Shown: positions 45,208-57,244, counted from the first letter of the stretch. The stretch is DNA of 64,000 bases from Diploptera punctata (GCA_030220185.1 JASPKZ010002335.1:162001-226000), one strand, 5' to 3'. The notes: generated by a model from the letters alone, not told the origin. A program made the numbers and translations.

Positions 45208-45763
45208 AACATTTCTTAATTTATAATATTTAATTTACGCTAGTTACATTTTTTTACAAAATACAAAAAATAAATAAGTAAAATCATGCGGTACGTTTTG
45301 TCAGCTATAGCAACCTGTTAATTTAATAAGCTTTATTTATATTGTATAACTGAATAACAACAATTGGATTATTACGAACGTGTATATATTATTTTGTGGA
45401 AAGCAACAGTTATATTTAATATCGACACTGAGTTCGTTCAAACACATTATTAATACATTGTTACGAGTTACTGATAAATGTGATTTGTCAATTTAGTAAA
45501 AATTAATATGTGACTGTATAATTTACAAACGAGACCATTTTCGTGCAACAGACCTTTCAACGAAAAAAATCACCTCGTACAACAAGGTAGGAAAACTCCA
45601 GATTTACCGGATCTAAAAAAAAATAGAATAATAACAAGGCATTTTAGTATTATAATATTTGTAAACTCAATAATTCGGAATAAAAGTTTTTAGAAACTGT
45701 AAGTCACATTTTCATCATACATCTGGGTAATTGCTCTGACCACCGCATGCCACTGCAGTTAAG

Positions 45764-46008
45764 TGTGGTAGACTGCGATAGCCAGGACATGTGGCATGAA
45801 TGGAGAACGAAAGAGAGGCCTGGAAACTTTTTTAGGAAAATCAGAAGGAAAATGCCTAGTTGGTAGGCCAAGAATAAGGTGGGAAAAATAACATTAACCA
45901 TGATTTGAGGGAAGTAGATAATACAGGAGATGATTAGAAAACATTAGTTTAGGATAGGGCCATGAACCTACAGGTTCGATAGTACCAGTGAGTTAGTTTA
46001 ACTGAATG
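45764..46008 (+). pseudogene. LINE-A 3' end, part 2 of a split copy
   Basis: Continues directly from 43740: 'tgtggtagactgcgatag', 'caggacatgtggcatgaatg', and the 'gaacctacaggttcgatag' 3' end with 'tgagttagttt'. Confidence 0.85.
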
Positions 46009-46011
46009 AAA

Positions 46012-46200
46012 GCTACCCAGCATTGTGAGTAATTTGAGTAACTACAATAACCAGCAGCTCCACGTATAACAGCTGGAGGATGCAAAATGCTGACCACAAG
46101 TCATCCCTATACTGTTAGATGACCTCTATGATTAACACAGCAGCCAGCTCATAGGCCAAGAGTCTTCTAGGCCTATTGCACTATGGATTTTTTATAAGTC
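46012..46200 (+). mobile_element. SINE-F 3' part
   Basis: Contains 'ccagcagctcc' and 'aggccaagagtcttctaggc', shared with 56445 and 60915. Confidence 0.6.
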
Positions 46201-46710
46201 TAGGAGATTATCCAATGGCAGGATTTGACATTATCATTTTTCTTTTGGTTTTCTACATACCATATCTCCAATAATTTCTTCATTCATTACATTGTTCAAT
46301 TCTCCATACAGTAAACAAGTGGGGGGGGGAGAAATTCAATATTTTAATTTAATTTGGTGAAGATGATAAATGAACCAATCATCTCCATATACAAATCCTG
46401 ATTAATCTTCCCATGGTTTTTATTTTTGTGTAAGTTTAATTCTTCCCCTGATCTAATAAAAACTCTTCTAGTTGATTTAATGTCAGAATCAATGTGTCTA
46501 CATTGTCAGTAACAGAGTCCACCATGCTTGTTCAGATGGTAGCTTACATGCTTCCTTACTACGGGTCACAGTTTGATATCCAGCAGGGTTACAAATTTTG
46601 ATTGTAAAATTATCAAATTAGAGATTAGAATGGGAGGCTTTGTGCAATTTATAATTGCTAGATTATGCACTCCACAATAGAAGGCATGTGATACTGCAGA
46701 TAGTGATTAG

Positions 46711-48845
46711 TAGGGCCCAGATTTTATGTAATATCAAATTAAGAAATATGTACATAAATATGTAACCAAATATTGTGAAATATGTAAATAAATATGTAAT
46801 AAGGCAATTATATGTAAAATCCAAAATGTTATTTTTTTGTTATAAAAAAGAAGTCCACATAGTCAAATCTGTATGTTAAATTTTAATCAATTCACTTCTG
46901 CTACAAAGTACAGTACTGAAGTACAAGTGTCAACCATTCAAGCATTTAAGCCACGTCGTATCGGTGTTCACAATTAATTATAATATACTTTTCCAAATGT
47001 GCTGTTGTCATGCACAGTCTTCTGTCTGACAATATGTATTTGTAAATTGAAAAAGATCGCTCAACTTCACAAGAAGTCAACGATGCATATTTATAGAGAG
47101 GACTGTGCTAGGAATAATATTCTCAGGGGGTTCTACATTTTCACCATTAAATAAGCAAGAAAGAGTAACAAGAGTTGGGTATCCAGGGTTCTTGTTTAGC
47201 ACAGACTGCAGTTTAGTGGAAACTACGCCAACCACTTCGCCTAGTACAACACTGACCTTTTGAACTGCATCTTCCATTATTTCCACAGCTTCTTGGAGAT
47301 GCATACCTGAAGTTTCCAGTTTCTTGATACTGTTGGGAAGCCAGCTGAAGTGACTTGCGATGTATGAAACTGACCTGAGCACTTTAGAACTGTTGAATGC
47401 TAACAAGGATTCACTCACACACACTGCAGGATCAGAAGAAAAGTTCTCAATCACTGACTTCACAGCTTCGAAGTGCTTCCTGTAGAAAATTACAGCTTCG
47501 ATCCATGTTGCCCACCTTGTTATCACTGGCTCTGGAGGCAGAGGTACATCAGGTAGCTGCTCCTTGTAGTGTTGTACACGATAAGGACATTTTAAAAAAA
47601 CCTTCTTCGTTGCTGACATCAGTGTATTTACTTCTGGGAAATCATGTCTAACTGTCTCTGCCACTCGTTGCAATGCTTGAGCCGTACATGTAACATGCAC
47701 AAAGTTTGGATAAACTACAGTAAGCGATTTCCCTGATTTTAACATGTATGGTGCTGCATCTGTGTTCATCAGTGGGATCCTCTCTCCTTTTACGCCATCT
47801 AACCATAGTACCTTAAGTCCATTATTAATGAATCTGGCAATTGTTGAACTATTTGTTACCTCCAAATGTTTACAATAAATTAAGTAGGATTTTGATGCAG
47901 CTTGAGAGACCATCTTGCCCACAATTAGATTAGCAATGAAGTGGCCTGCAGCATCCGTCGTCTCATCAGCAGAAACCCATATAGGTGAGTTGCCTATGCC
48001 AATCCTGATTTTTTCTAATATGTCAACATAACAAGAATCCAAGTAATTCTTCCAGAGAGTGTACTCATCGGGAAAATTGCGGTTGCAGTATTTTTGTAAG
48101 AAATGTTTAAATTCAGGTACCTGAAGTTTGTTCCAGGGTATGCTCCCTGCAACCAACGCACAGTTCTTTGTCAAATTCACTATTAGATGATGTAGGCTGT
48201 CCCTGCAACTGTATAAGTAGAGCCTGTTTCTTTGAACAAACTCGTTTATTTTTAATCTGCAGATTGCTTTGTAAATGTTGTTGAATTTGAGATTTCATCG
48301 TACACCCAATATGTTTATCACAAGTTTGGCTGAGGACTGTTTTACCATCAGTGATTAAAGCACTGTCAACAGAAATCCACGTTTTTAGCTTTGAAGACAA
48401 CGAAGACGCAACTTGTACCATGTTAAATTAAATGCAACTGACTGTTATAAATTCTGAAACGTTTGAGAACAAGGAAGAAAAAATGTTTAAAACAAGTCAT
48501 TGTTGTCCGCATCGAATTCGTACAATTTAGCTTTAAATGCAACGGAAATGTATAGGATTGATGACAATGCATGAGAAGCACAACAATAAAAATTATAATT
48601 GTTTTTCCTTTCTTACTATGTAACGAAAATTAATGGGATTGACAAAAGTTTATAATAATTCCACAAAAAAATATTAAAATTATGTACTATGGTGTGAAAT
48701 ATGTATTATAGCTCGAAATATGTAAAAATATGTAATTTAAAACTTTGGAATAAGGGTCTTTTCAGTTTAATTCGTCGAAATTTTAGCTTTTTTATAACTA
48801 CATACACAGCAACAGAATATGTAATTACATAAAATCCATGTTCTA
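46711..48845 (-). mobile_element. Complete hAT transposon with 8-bp TSD
   Basis: The target duplication gtgattag is at 46703-46710 and 48846-48853. The terminal repeats are 'tagggcccagattttatgta' at the left and, read inward from the right end, 'tagaacatggattttatgta'. Inside each end lie repeated AATATGTA-type motifs (left: 46745-46800, four or five copies; right: 48695-48740 and near 48815), likely transposase binding sites. The 2135-bp unit carries a decayed minus-strand transposase. Structurally complete, coding-defective. Confidence 0.92.
46946..48421 (-). pseudogene. hAT transposase, frameshifted twice
   Basis: The minus-strand ATG at 48421 opens MVQVASSLSSKLKTW. A BED-like zinc-finger remnant follows (CDKHIGC...QIQQHL, residues 34-50), then a frameshift near 48175. 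The main frame runs with SIPWNKLQVPEFKHFLQKYC, PIWVSADETTDAAGHFIANL (first acidic catalytic block), MNTDAAPYMLKSG (second Asp block), HVTCTAQALQRV, RWATWIEA, then WLPNSIKKLETSG to NPGYPTLVTLSCLF. A second frameshift near 47090 leads to TSCEVERSFSIYKYILSDRR, the hAT C-terminal dimerisation motif, ending at TAA 46946. The CxxH motif normally reads C-L-A-H; here it is CTAQ, so the His is lost. The family is the hAT type related to CGGBP1-like and BED-finger proteins. It is not functional. Confidence 0.88.
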
Positions 48846-49049
48846 GTGATTAGTCTGTTAGATTGGGGACGTCATGCCTGGTGCTCTACAACAGGAATAG
48901 GTTACTGAGCTTCACATACTCCCTTCTCTTCAGCATCATCATCCTACATAAATATTCCTCCCTATGCACAATTACACATCACCTGCCGAACTGTGCATAA
49001 ATTGAAAATTGACCATATTAATGCCATCTGTGAGACTTAATGGCATAAA

Positions 49050-49333
49050 AAGTAGGGTACGAGCAGGAAAACAGTTTACGGATACTTTTGTAATTCACAA
49101 TGGGTTAAAGCAAGGAGATACTTTTCAATTTTGTACTAGAACATGTCATCAAATCTTAAGAGGATGAAGAAGGCCTTAAACTCAATGGTATAATAAGCTG
49201 TTAGTTTATGATGATGATGATGATGATGTATTATTGAGCGATAGCGAGGAGATACTAAGGGCCGACACGCACACTCTATTGAGTAACACTAAGAAACTGG
49301 GACTGGAAGTAAACATCAATAAAATTTAATATA
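49050..49333 (+). pseudogene. LINE-A RT remnant, host of a mariner insertion
   Basis: 'aaacagtttacggatactttt', the 'caatgggttaaagcaaggag' block, a GATGATGATG expansion at 49208-49228 where YADD codons are expected, and 'ctgggactggaagtaaacat' match LINE-A. The copy breaks at a TA (49332-49333), where the mariner begins. Confidence 0.78.
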
Positions 49334-50560
49334 CAGAGTGTCCCAAATTGATGTATACACTACTTGAAACGTTATTTCTCAGCAACGAAATGAGGCAGAA
49401 ATGCAATTTATGTTGTGTTTGATCCACAAGGCACTGGAAAAACATAGCAACACATTCATCGATCTTCACGTCTTTATAAATAACAATGGCGGCGAGATTA
49501 TCATTCGATGAACATAAGTGGATACTGAAATGTTATTGGAAAGTGGAGAATGTTGTTGAAGTACAACGACGTTGGATGGTTGAATTTGGGACATCACCAA
49601 CAAGAGTAACAATAACAAGAATCCGAGACAAGTTTTAAGACGATGGAACGGTGCAAGATGTGTTGAAAGGTCGGTGTGGAAGAAAGAGATGTTCGACTGA
49701 TAACGAGAGTACTGTTGCAGTCATGCAGGTTTTTGCACGATCCCCAAAGAAGTCAGTGAGGCAATGTTCTCGTGAGATTGGTATCAAGAAAAGCAGTGTT
49801 CGTCGAATTTTGCGGGGCCAAAAATGGAAGCCTTACATTCCGAGACTTCTCCACGCACTAAATGTGGGCGACCCAGATAGACGACTGCAATTTTGTGAGT
49901 GGTTCCTACAGAAGTGTGACGAAAGGGAATATTTTCCAGACTCAATTGCTTGGTCAGATGAAGCCACATTCAAACTTAATGCCACAATTAATCGACATAA
50001 TTGTGTGTACTGGGCTAACCAAAACCCAAACATCGTTGAAGAAAAGACTGTCAATCTTCCAGGAGTATCGGTATGGTGTGGCTTGTCTTCCCGAGGATTA
50101 ATTGGACCGTATTTCTTCCAAGGGATTGTCATGGATCAAACTTATCTGGAAATGTTGGAAATCATGATTCCACGCATTGAAAATCTCTTTGAGAATGAAA
50201 ATGAGGTTTACTTCCAACAAGACGGGGCTACACCTCACTTTCATGTCGGTGTGAGAAATTTTCTCGATCGCACATTAAATCAGAGATGGATAGGATGAAG
50301 AGGAAGTGCTACGGAGTTCCCGCCTCAATCTCCTAATTCAACCCCTCTACACTTCTTTCTTAGGGGAACTGTAAAGAACACGATGTACGCCACTAAACCA
50401 CAAACACAGGAGGAACTGAGAGATCAGATTAAACATGCCGTCAATGACATTCCAATAACAATAATACAAAATGTGTGTCGCTCTGTTGAACGTCATTGTT
50501 GGAAGTATACTGCGGCAGGAGATGAGCATTTTGAACATGTACGGGCTTAAGAAATAAAAC
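49334..50560 (+). mobile_element. Mariner-like element, right end not found
   Basis: The left terminal repeat starts cagagtgtcccaaattgatg at 49334, just after a TA. Transposase coding sequence follows from 49486 to 50550. No inverse of the left repeat occurs after the coding region; by about 50580 the sequence changes to another repeat, so the right end is deleted. Confidence 0.82.
49486..50550 (+). pseudogene. Mariner transposase (DD41D/rosa-like), two in-frame stops
   Basis: A 355-codon frame from ATG 49486 to TAA 50548. MAARLSFDEHKWILKCYWKV and RRWMVEFGTSPTRVTITRIR form the first HTH. A TAA replaces a sense codon at 49648. AVMQVFARSPKKSVRQCSRE and SSVRRILRGQKWKPYIPRLL form the second HTH and linker. 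IAWSDEATFKLNATINRHNC holds the first Asp and YFQQDGATPHFHVGVRNFL the second. A TGA follows at 50296 (CGA to TGA would fit CpG decay). The third block reads PPQSPNSTPLHFFLRG, where the family has PPRSPDLTPLDFFLWG: both Asp residues are gone (N and H). Spacing between the second and third blocks is close to the DD41D branch. The remainder is in frame. Inactive. Confidence 0.88.
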
Positions 50561-50584
50561 AAAAAAATTGTATTTCTGTCTAAG

Positions 50585-50730
50585 GTGAAGGCAAAAACAC
50601 ATTCCTCTACTATTCATAAATGTTAACAAAAAATTACCCTGCCAAGGGACGTACAAAATATTGCAAAATATATAACATCAGAGTTAACTGAGAGTGTCTC
50701 GTCTTCTGAGTTGAAGGCCATTTAACTGCT
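50585..50730 (-). repeat. Inverted repeat arm, unnamed family
   Basis: The reverse complement matches 51838-51975 through 'taaatggccttcaactcaga', 'gttatatattttgcaata' and 'cccttggcagggtaatt'. The arms flank a LINE-A 5' end. Confidence 0.78.
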
Positions 50731-50734
50731 GGCG

Positions 50735-51512
50735 AGACTACCTCATCTTTTGAGGCCAATGCATTAAAAATAATATTCTTTAATGTGGCAACCCCATTGT
50801 CATTACTATCTTCATGAAGACTGCCTCTAGTTGGCCTGAATATATCTTCCCGCCCCACTTCTGCATTAAAATCTCCTAATACCATTTTCATATGATATAG
50901 AGAAAGACTATCAAATATGTATTTTAATTCTTCATAAAACTCATCCTTGATTTTGTCATCCTTATCTTCTGTGGGACCATGTAGATTTACTATTACAAAA
51001 TCATGTCATTTACCGTTTAAAATTATACATGATATCCTATCGCTGACACACTTAATATCTCGGATAGCGGAGAGGATCCTCCTTCGGACTAAAAAGCCTG
51101 TTCCAAATTCAAGTCTTGCTGCATCCCCGTAGTATAATGCAAAGCTTCCTGACTACTATTCTCGTGGCCATCTAACCTCCTGTAAAGCTACTATATCGAA
51201 GGGTGATTTATCTAATTCCCATATTAATATCTCTAGGACTCCATTATTATATAATGTCCTAACATTCCATGTTCCTGAGAACAAGTCCGTGTGTTTGAGC
51301 CTTTGGCATAGATTTCCTGAAGAAGTCTCCGCATGGAGAACTGAATGGGGGACTATTTTACCTCCAGAAAATGTTATCCCAATGGAACCCATGTTCACGT
51401 TTCTGGCTTATCGCATTCGACCTGTCTGGTATGGGTAACCCTTTCAGCAGCAATGCTACCATTGGCATAGCTCTCGGGGTCATTTAAGCATCCAAGCCAC
51501 TCCAAGGTAAAG
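50735..51512 (-). pseudogene. LINE-A 5' end and AP-endonuclease domain, minus strand
   Basis: The minus strand reads from the LINE-A 5' end near 51512 (ttggagtggcttggatgctt), through a leader frame, into FSGTWNVRTLYNNGVLEIL then DIVALQEVRWPRE (51156-51290), and MVLGDFNAEVGREDIFRPT (50825-50890). These are the conserved motifs of an apurinic-type endonuclease, with the metal-binding Glu in the QE dipeptide and the GDFN Asp/Asn. The copy is broken by stops. It shows where the 5' piece of the deleted copy at 38128 comes from. RTE-like by the GTWNVRTLY motif. Confidence 0.82.
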
Positions 51513-51837
51513 AGACCATGGAGGGTTTTCATACATATATTTTTAATCACCTTTTAATTTTCGTTACTTATCTGTAAAGGAGTATTTTATCGCACCATAT
51601 TGTAGGTGACAAAATGAAACAGGTTATTGGTTGACACCGAATTTCTAATGGCAAAATGTTAGAGGGCTGTAATACCTACCAGTTAACTACTGCTTCTTGA
51701 AGTTCTACATGTTCTTAACAGTTACTTGTCTCGGCTCACATGATAGGTTATTCTTATTCAGGTTAATGGGAAATATTAACTAAAGCATCGGATGAGATGA
51801 TTAAATATCTAGGACCATCTGGGTCGGTTTTTGATGT

Positions 51838-51975
51838 TGGTTAAATGGCCTTCAACTCAGAACTCATAACTCTGCTGTTATATATTTTGCAATAATTTGT
51901 ACATCCCTTGGCAGGGTAATTGTTTGTTAACATTTAAGAATAGTACAGGAATATGTTTTGGCCTTCAGCCTTGTT
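51838..51975 (+). repeat. Inverted repeat arm, unnamed family
   Basis: Partner of 50585-50730, at roughly 85-90% identity by eye. Confidence 0.78.
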
Positions 51976-52970
51976 GCGATCAGAAGTACCATTATCTTTT
52001 GTTCCTTTTGAATGTCTGAAAATAGACAATATAATTTAAGGTGGCATAAACCCAGTTTCTGGAGAAATGCATCGAGCATTTAAACCTGAAGTGAATGGGT
52101 TAATAAATATTTAGATTATTCTTCAATGTATTATGTTCTTAATGTTTAATGTATCAACCTGATCCTGGGGATTGAAGTTATTTATGACTTTCTCCGATGC
52201 ACCTTCACGTCCACCTTAGTCAAGCTTTGTCGATGCAATGGATAACTTGATTACATACATACATTTTCAGATATTAACTAAATCACATGACCAAATGCTA
52301 TGCTCCTAATGGTCGGTGCTTAATCACTACAGTAGATATATTCTAATTGATAATATGAAAGATTTAATCATTATCTCTGCCCAATTAAAATAAAGATTAG
52401 TTTATCTATTTAAACATTTTATAACAGTTCAATAAACACAATATTTTTACTCAACAATGTTTAAAATAAATTTTATAAGAAATTGGTATTAGAAGATTTT
52501 GGGCTATAAGGCAGTAGCCCATTACTGGTGTTTTACCCAGACGTTCCTCCCTCAGCAATGGAGGGGCATCTTCAATGGCCTGTTCTTCTAAATGTATTAT
52601 TTAGATTTTTATATAATTTATTATTAAATAATATTAATTGTTTAGATTTTTATCTAAGGAATATTTTTAGATAGATTTTAATTACTAAAATCACTATTTT
52701 TATGCAACAAACAAATTTATAAGAAATATTTAGATTCTTTGCAAAGTTAAAAATTTGTATTAAATATTTTAAAGTAATCAACTGTTCATTTTTAATTCAA
52801 AATGTAAATATCCTAAATCTCTTTATTTATCTAAAAACTGGGTAAAATTTCTAGGCAATATATGAAATAGTTTTACTTAAAATTACCAGCTTTTCAGAAT
52901 AAAATAGTTTTTGTCTATTGCGACTACGACAGGGCATAATCGCAATGATAATAAATATAAGACAAAAAAA
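51976..52970. other. Gene-free AT-rich stretch
   Basis: No gene or named repeat; long A/T-rich runs. Confidence 0.55.
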
Positions 52971-53099
52971 CTATATACGATATACACTTTTTTATTATAC
53001 CGGAAGATAGGAAATAAATAATCACATTTATAATGCTATATACGATATACACTTGTTATTATAACGGAAGATAGGAAATAAATAATCACATTTATAATG
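52971..53099. repeat. Two-unit tandem repeat, 65 and 64 bp
   Basis: Unit 1 is 52971-53035 and unit 2 is 53036-53099, both starting ctatatacgatatacact and ending acatttataatg. They differ by a few bases only. Confidence 0.92.
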
Positions 53100-53126
53100 C
53101 TGATTAAGTTATACTCAAAGTTCATA

Positions 53127-53998
53127 CAAGGGCTGTTAGGAAGTAAAAAAGAGTACAAATTTAAAATATAACAGAGTATCTTGGACCAAAATATGTCACA
53201 ACCCACCAGGACTTAATTTCATATCAACATGTTTTTCAAACTATGGGGACACACTTACGAAAGCTTATATAACCCAGTAAACAATTATACCTTTTGACTA
53301 ACACAATTATATAAGTAAGCAAACATCTTATACAATTTGGCCCTGACAGAACCAGAATTATTACCAAAGGTTGGGTAATAAAACTAAGATTTCCACAGAA
53401 TTTTGAGAATAGAGAAAGGAAAACTATCGTATATAAACTAGCGATTTTTTATCGAAAGGCAGAGTGGAGACGGGGACTGGAGTGTTTACTTCAGTCTCCC
53501 GTGGGACGAGTGGAGCCTCTCCATGGGTAAGCATATTCATCTTAATATTTTCATCATAAAATGATCATTTGTTTATTTCAAAATGGTTCGTTTCTTTGCA
53601 GCATTAGTAACTTAGATTAAATTAAACATGCTTTGACAAATAAGAAGACCTAAGGGCCGAATTGATTAATAATTAAAAATTAACATTAATTAACTACAGT
53701 TGACTTAATTGACTCTCTCATACACGCATATTAAAATTTCAAATAAAAGTTCGGTGTGATCCAACATGGCGACTTTAGCTTCTTTGACCACAAGGTTTTT
53801 AACTGATTTTGTTTTTGAATATATTTTTATGTATTGTTGACAGTTAAAATATGTGTTTTGTTTTATGGTTTTGTTTCTATGTACAATGTGATGTTTTCCC
53901 GCCAAAACGAAGGCCAACCACCTGGGCCAAAGGTCAATTAAATTGTTGAATTCTTTTTTACGCTACGTTATGACTTGGGATAATCTCGGTTGTAACAT
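53127..53998 (+). mobile_element. Possible LTR with adjacent primer-binding-like site
   Basis: A segment beginning tgttaggaag and ending 'ggttgtaaca' is followed at 54000 by 'ttggtggcagcggtgg', which looks like the primer-binding site downstream of insect LTR-retrotransposon 5' LTRs. A TATATAAA lies inside at about 53431. No second LTR, gag or pol was found, so this is a weak call. Confidence 0.35.
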
Positions 53999-55010
53999 TT
54001 TGGTGGCAGCGGTGGAAGTTTTTTCCGAAAGAAACGAACCTTTAGCATCAACTTTTCAAAATTTAAATCGGGAATATAAACATCACAATTAGTACTAACC
54101 ATAAAATAAATACTATGTGTCCTTGTTAGTTTTCTAGTAATTAAATGAGAGAGGCCAGGAATTTAACTGTAGGTTATTAATAAGCATAGGACTGGCTTTA
54201 GGAAAACCACTAAAAAGAGAGGAAGGAAGAAAAAACTTCGACTTTTTTTTTAACATTGGTAAATATTTTTTTGTGTTGTCGACAGGGATGTTCTGATGTT
54301 GATTTTTTTGGGGTAAAATATTTAGATGTTTTGTTTTATTTTAGGTTATAATATATTGAGATGTTTTATTTTTAATATTCGCAGGAAGTTTTATTGACAG
54401 ATCTTTAATATTTTTAGGGTTATATTTTTTGAGTTAATCATTACAGAAAGTTTATTTTATGTTTATTGTAGTAATGGAATTATTTTATACTTTGTGTTGT
54501 GTTAATTAAGGCAATATCTCAGGTTTTACTTTTTTTTACAATGTCGATAACTTTCATTATGTTTAGTGTAGGCCATGAACTAAATGACATACATTTTTCT
54601 TCTATCAGGGAAGTGTAACATTAACGGAATCTTTTGGCGAATGAATCATTTCTGTGTATATCATTATTACGAAAAATAAGCCCAAGGGATTATATGTAGC
54701 ATTACACGCCACTCCTCGAATAAGATTTGCAAAATTTTAAACTCAATCATATACTTTTTTTTTACGACTGAATGTCTGAATGACGGGTGTGCAAAGAGGA
54801 ATAATGGTCAGGGACTAATCCCTGTAATGGTTTCGAAGCAAACAAGGTGGCGGATAAACAAGGACGAAAACAAAAGAAAAAGGAAACGCGTTTAGGCGAC
54901 GTGAGCAAACATCATCAGACCCGGTCAGACCAAACCACTAAAAATTGATGTTTAGGGATAAACAAAGTAAATCAGTGACCATCTAAACAAACATAATATG
55001 GCATAAGTAT
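53999..55010. other. Gene-free AT-rich stretch
   Basis: No supportable coding sequence. Confidence 0.5.
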
Positions 55011-55924
55011 CAATAATAATAATAATAATAATAGGTATGTGTTCTGTAGATGAATTTTTGAAGTTGCTCACAGAATGAAATCACTAAATCTTAATGAAGT
55101 ATTGATTAACCTTTTTGACTTTCAAGGAACTAAATTCAGACTGACTAGTACATTTAGAGGAATAAAATACACAGGTATTGATAAGCACATGGGTGGATTC
55201 ATTTTGGGAATTAATAATTGAGTTTAACTCTAACCAACACAATAGGAACATTAAGACAACTAATACCATTAAAGTTAGATATTTAATCCTAGCCCACGTA
55301 TGGTTCAGGGAACCACATGGTGGTTGACAAAGTAATGAGTAATTCAGAAGACTAGTTCGAAAGGGAGTTAGGGAAATTTAATAAATTAAAAGCTAAAGGA
55401 ATAACTCTAATAATAAACACGGATAAAACTATGAATAATTTAATAATAAAATAGTATCAGTAATAATTGGGATAAATGGTAAGGATGATAATAGCTAAAT
55501 TAGTTAAAACACTTTTAGATTTAAACAAACAACAGTGCCTTAAATTGCAAGACAGGACATGAGGCGATTAACTGAGAAATGATACAGATTTTTTTTTCTG
55601 GAATTGTAACCTGATATGTCATATGGTAGGCGAGCACCTATAGTATGTTAGGACATTTTGCAGCTAAAAATTAAGAGTTAGGGATAAAAACTAATAGGAC
55701 ATGGATAACTAAGTGGCTAGGCCTAAAGGAGATTATCCATAATAAATGCATGAGATACACATAAAAGGAAAATTACTTTAAAACCTATAATAATAACACA
55801 TAGAAAACCAAAATTACTACTAATGAGATAATATTACTAAATTAAGGAAAATATGAGACTACAAGGAATTCTAAAATAATAATACTAATTAATGAGAAAA
55901 TAAAAACAACACTTCCAATAATAC

Positions 55925-55965
<41 letters not shown>

Positions 55966-56440
55966 GAGAGAATAAAAACAAAACTTCCAATAATAACAAT
56001 AATAATAATTAAGGATAAAATAAAAGCAAACTACCAAGGTTAATAATAATCGTAATAACAATGATAATAATAGATATAATAAGAATAATAATAATATTGA
56101 AGATTACTGAGAAAAAAAAATAACATGATAATAATAATAATAAAGATAATATTGATAATTAATGAGGAGATAAGATCAAATTAACACTGACAGTAATAAT
56201 AATAACGATGGAAAACTCAGGTAAAAATCAAGTAAGTGACTTGATAATAATAATAATAATAATAATAATAAGACTAATAATGATATTGAATATTACTGAG
56301 AAAAAGATAAAAAATAACAATAACAATAATAATAAAAATGATCAAAATTCAGGTAAAATCAGATAATTAACATAATAATAATAATAATAATAAAAATAAT
56401 AATCACAATAATAATGATGGGCAAGAGTGGGAAATTACCA
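55010..56440. repeat. Cluster of short (AAT)n arrays
   Basis: AAT/ATA runs at 55010-55033, 55925-55963, about 56083-56097, 56241-56272 and 56371-56402, separated by AT-rich DNA in which phrases such as 'gagaataaaaacaaaacttc' recur. This suggests small local duplications between arrays. No gene. Confidence 0.7.
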
Positions 56441-56444
56441 GAGT

Positions 56445-56660
56445 TAATAATGGTATAACATCTTAGGAAGTAGAGCTCATCTAAGATATACATGGACCAT
56501 ACAGAAAATAATAACTGCTGGGGGATCCAACATACTCGCCAAATATCACCCATATACTGACTATATGATCGACATCTGTAATTAACACATGTAGATGTGA
56601 GGCCAGCAGCTGGTGGTAGGCCAAGGGCCTTCTAGGCCTGTCATGCTATGGAGTTGTTAG
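56445..56660 (+). mobile_element. SINE-F 3' part
   Basis: Contains 'gtaggccaagggccttctag' and gcctgtcatgctatgg, the SINE-F end. Confidence 0.65.
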
Positions 56661-56754
56661 TATATGAACAGAAATATCCAGGAATTGAGGCAGTTACAGA
56701 ATGGATCTATCCCAATCAAATAAAATTTACAAATTTAACCATTACTAGCTCTTG

Positions 56755-56865
56755 TAGCACCACACCTACAATTCTCTAGTAAAACTGCAAAGTATAGCAT
56801 GAAAATGCTATAATTGCAGTGAAAGACTTGGCCTTGGACAGAATTACCATGGATGGATGGATTGA
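56755..56865 (+). mobile_element. SINE-C 3' fragment
   Basis: Matches only the last third of the 5890 copy, from accacacctacaattctcta to atggatggatgg. Confidence 0.75.
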
Positions 56866-57244
56866 GCTCTTGTAGCAACTAATAAAGATGATATTGAATA
56901 TTCAGAACATAATTTAAACATTTAGGTAAAAATACAATATAGAGTTCAACACAGAAAAATATAAAAGTGATGGCCTTTCATGAGAAACACCCTGTTTTAA
57001 GTAAAATTTGTTTAAAAAAATGTGAGCATAAATCCAGTTGGAGTTCATATCAGATACTGATACATATATGGGCCTATTGTGCGTACAAGGCCATGCAAGA
57101 CAATGGGAAATTAATGAGCTGATCAACTTGCCAAGTCAATAGCTGTATCTAATTTACCATATGCTTATTTTGAGTATCCAATTTTGTTTATTTACATTTA
57201 AAAGCAAAAATGATAATTTAATGGAATGAACAGTGAAGAAATGT

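Larger units (their letters stand above)
43741..45755. mobile_element. 2.0-kb hAT-type element splitting LINE-A, 8-bp TSD
   Basis: The ends are cagtggcgtgc (43741-43751) and its near inverse gcatgccactg (45745-45755). The 8-bp direct repeat cagttaag flanks them at 43733-43740 and 45756-45763. An 8-bp duplication and CAGTGGCG-type ends are standard for hAT transposons. The LINE-A sequence joins perfectly once the element is removed. Inside are a LINE-B remnant and a nested inverted-repeat unit, but no hAT transposase, so it is non-autonomous and has itself served as a landing pad. Confidence 0.88.

Noticed and set aside
47397..47651. Plus-strand 84-codon frame.
   Set aside because: Antisense shadow of the hAT transposase.
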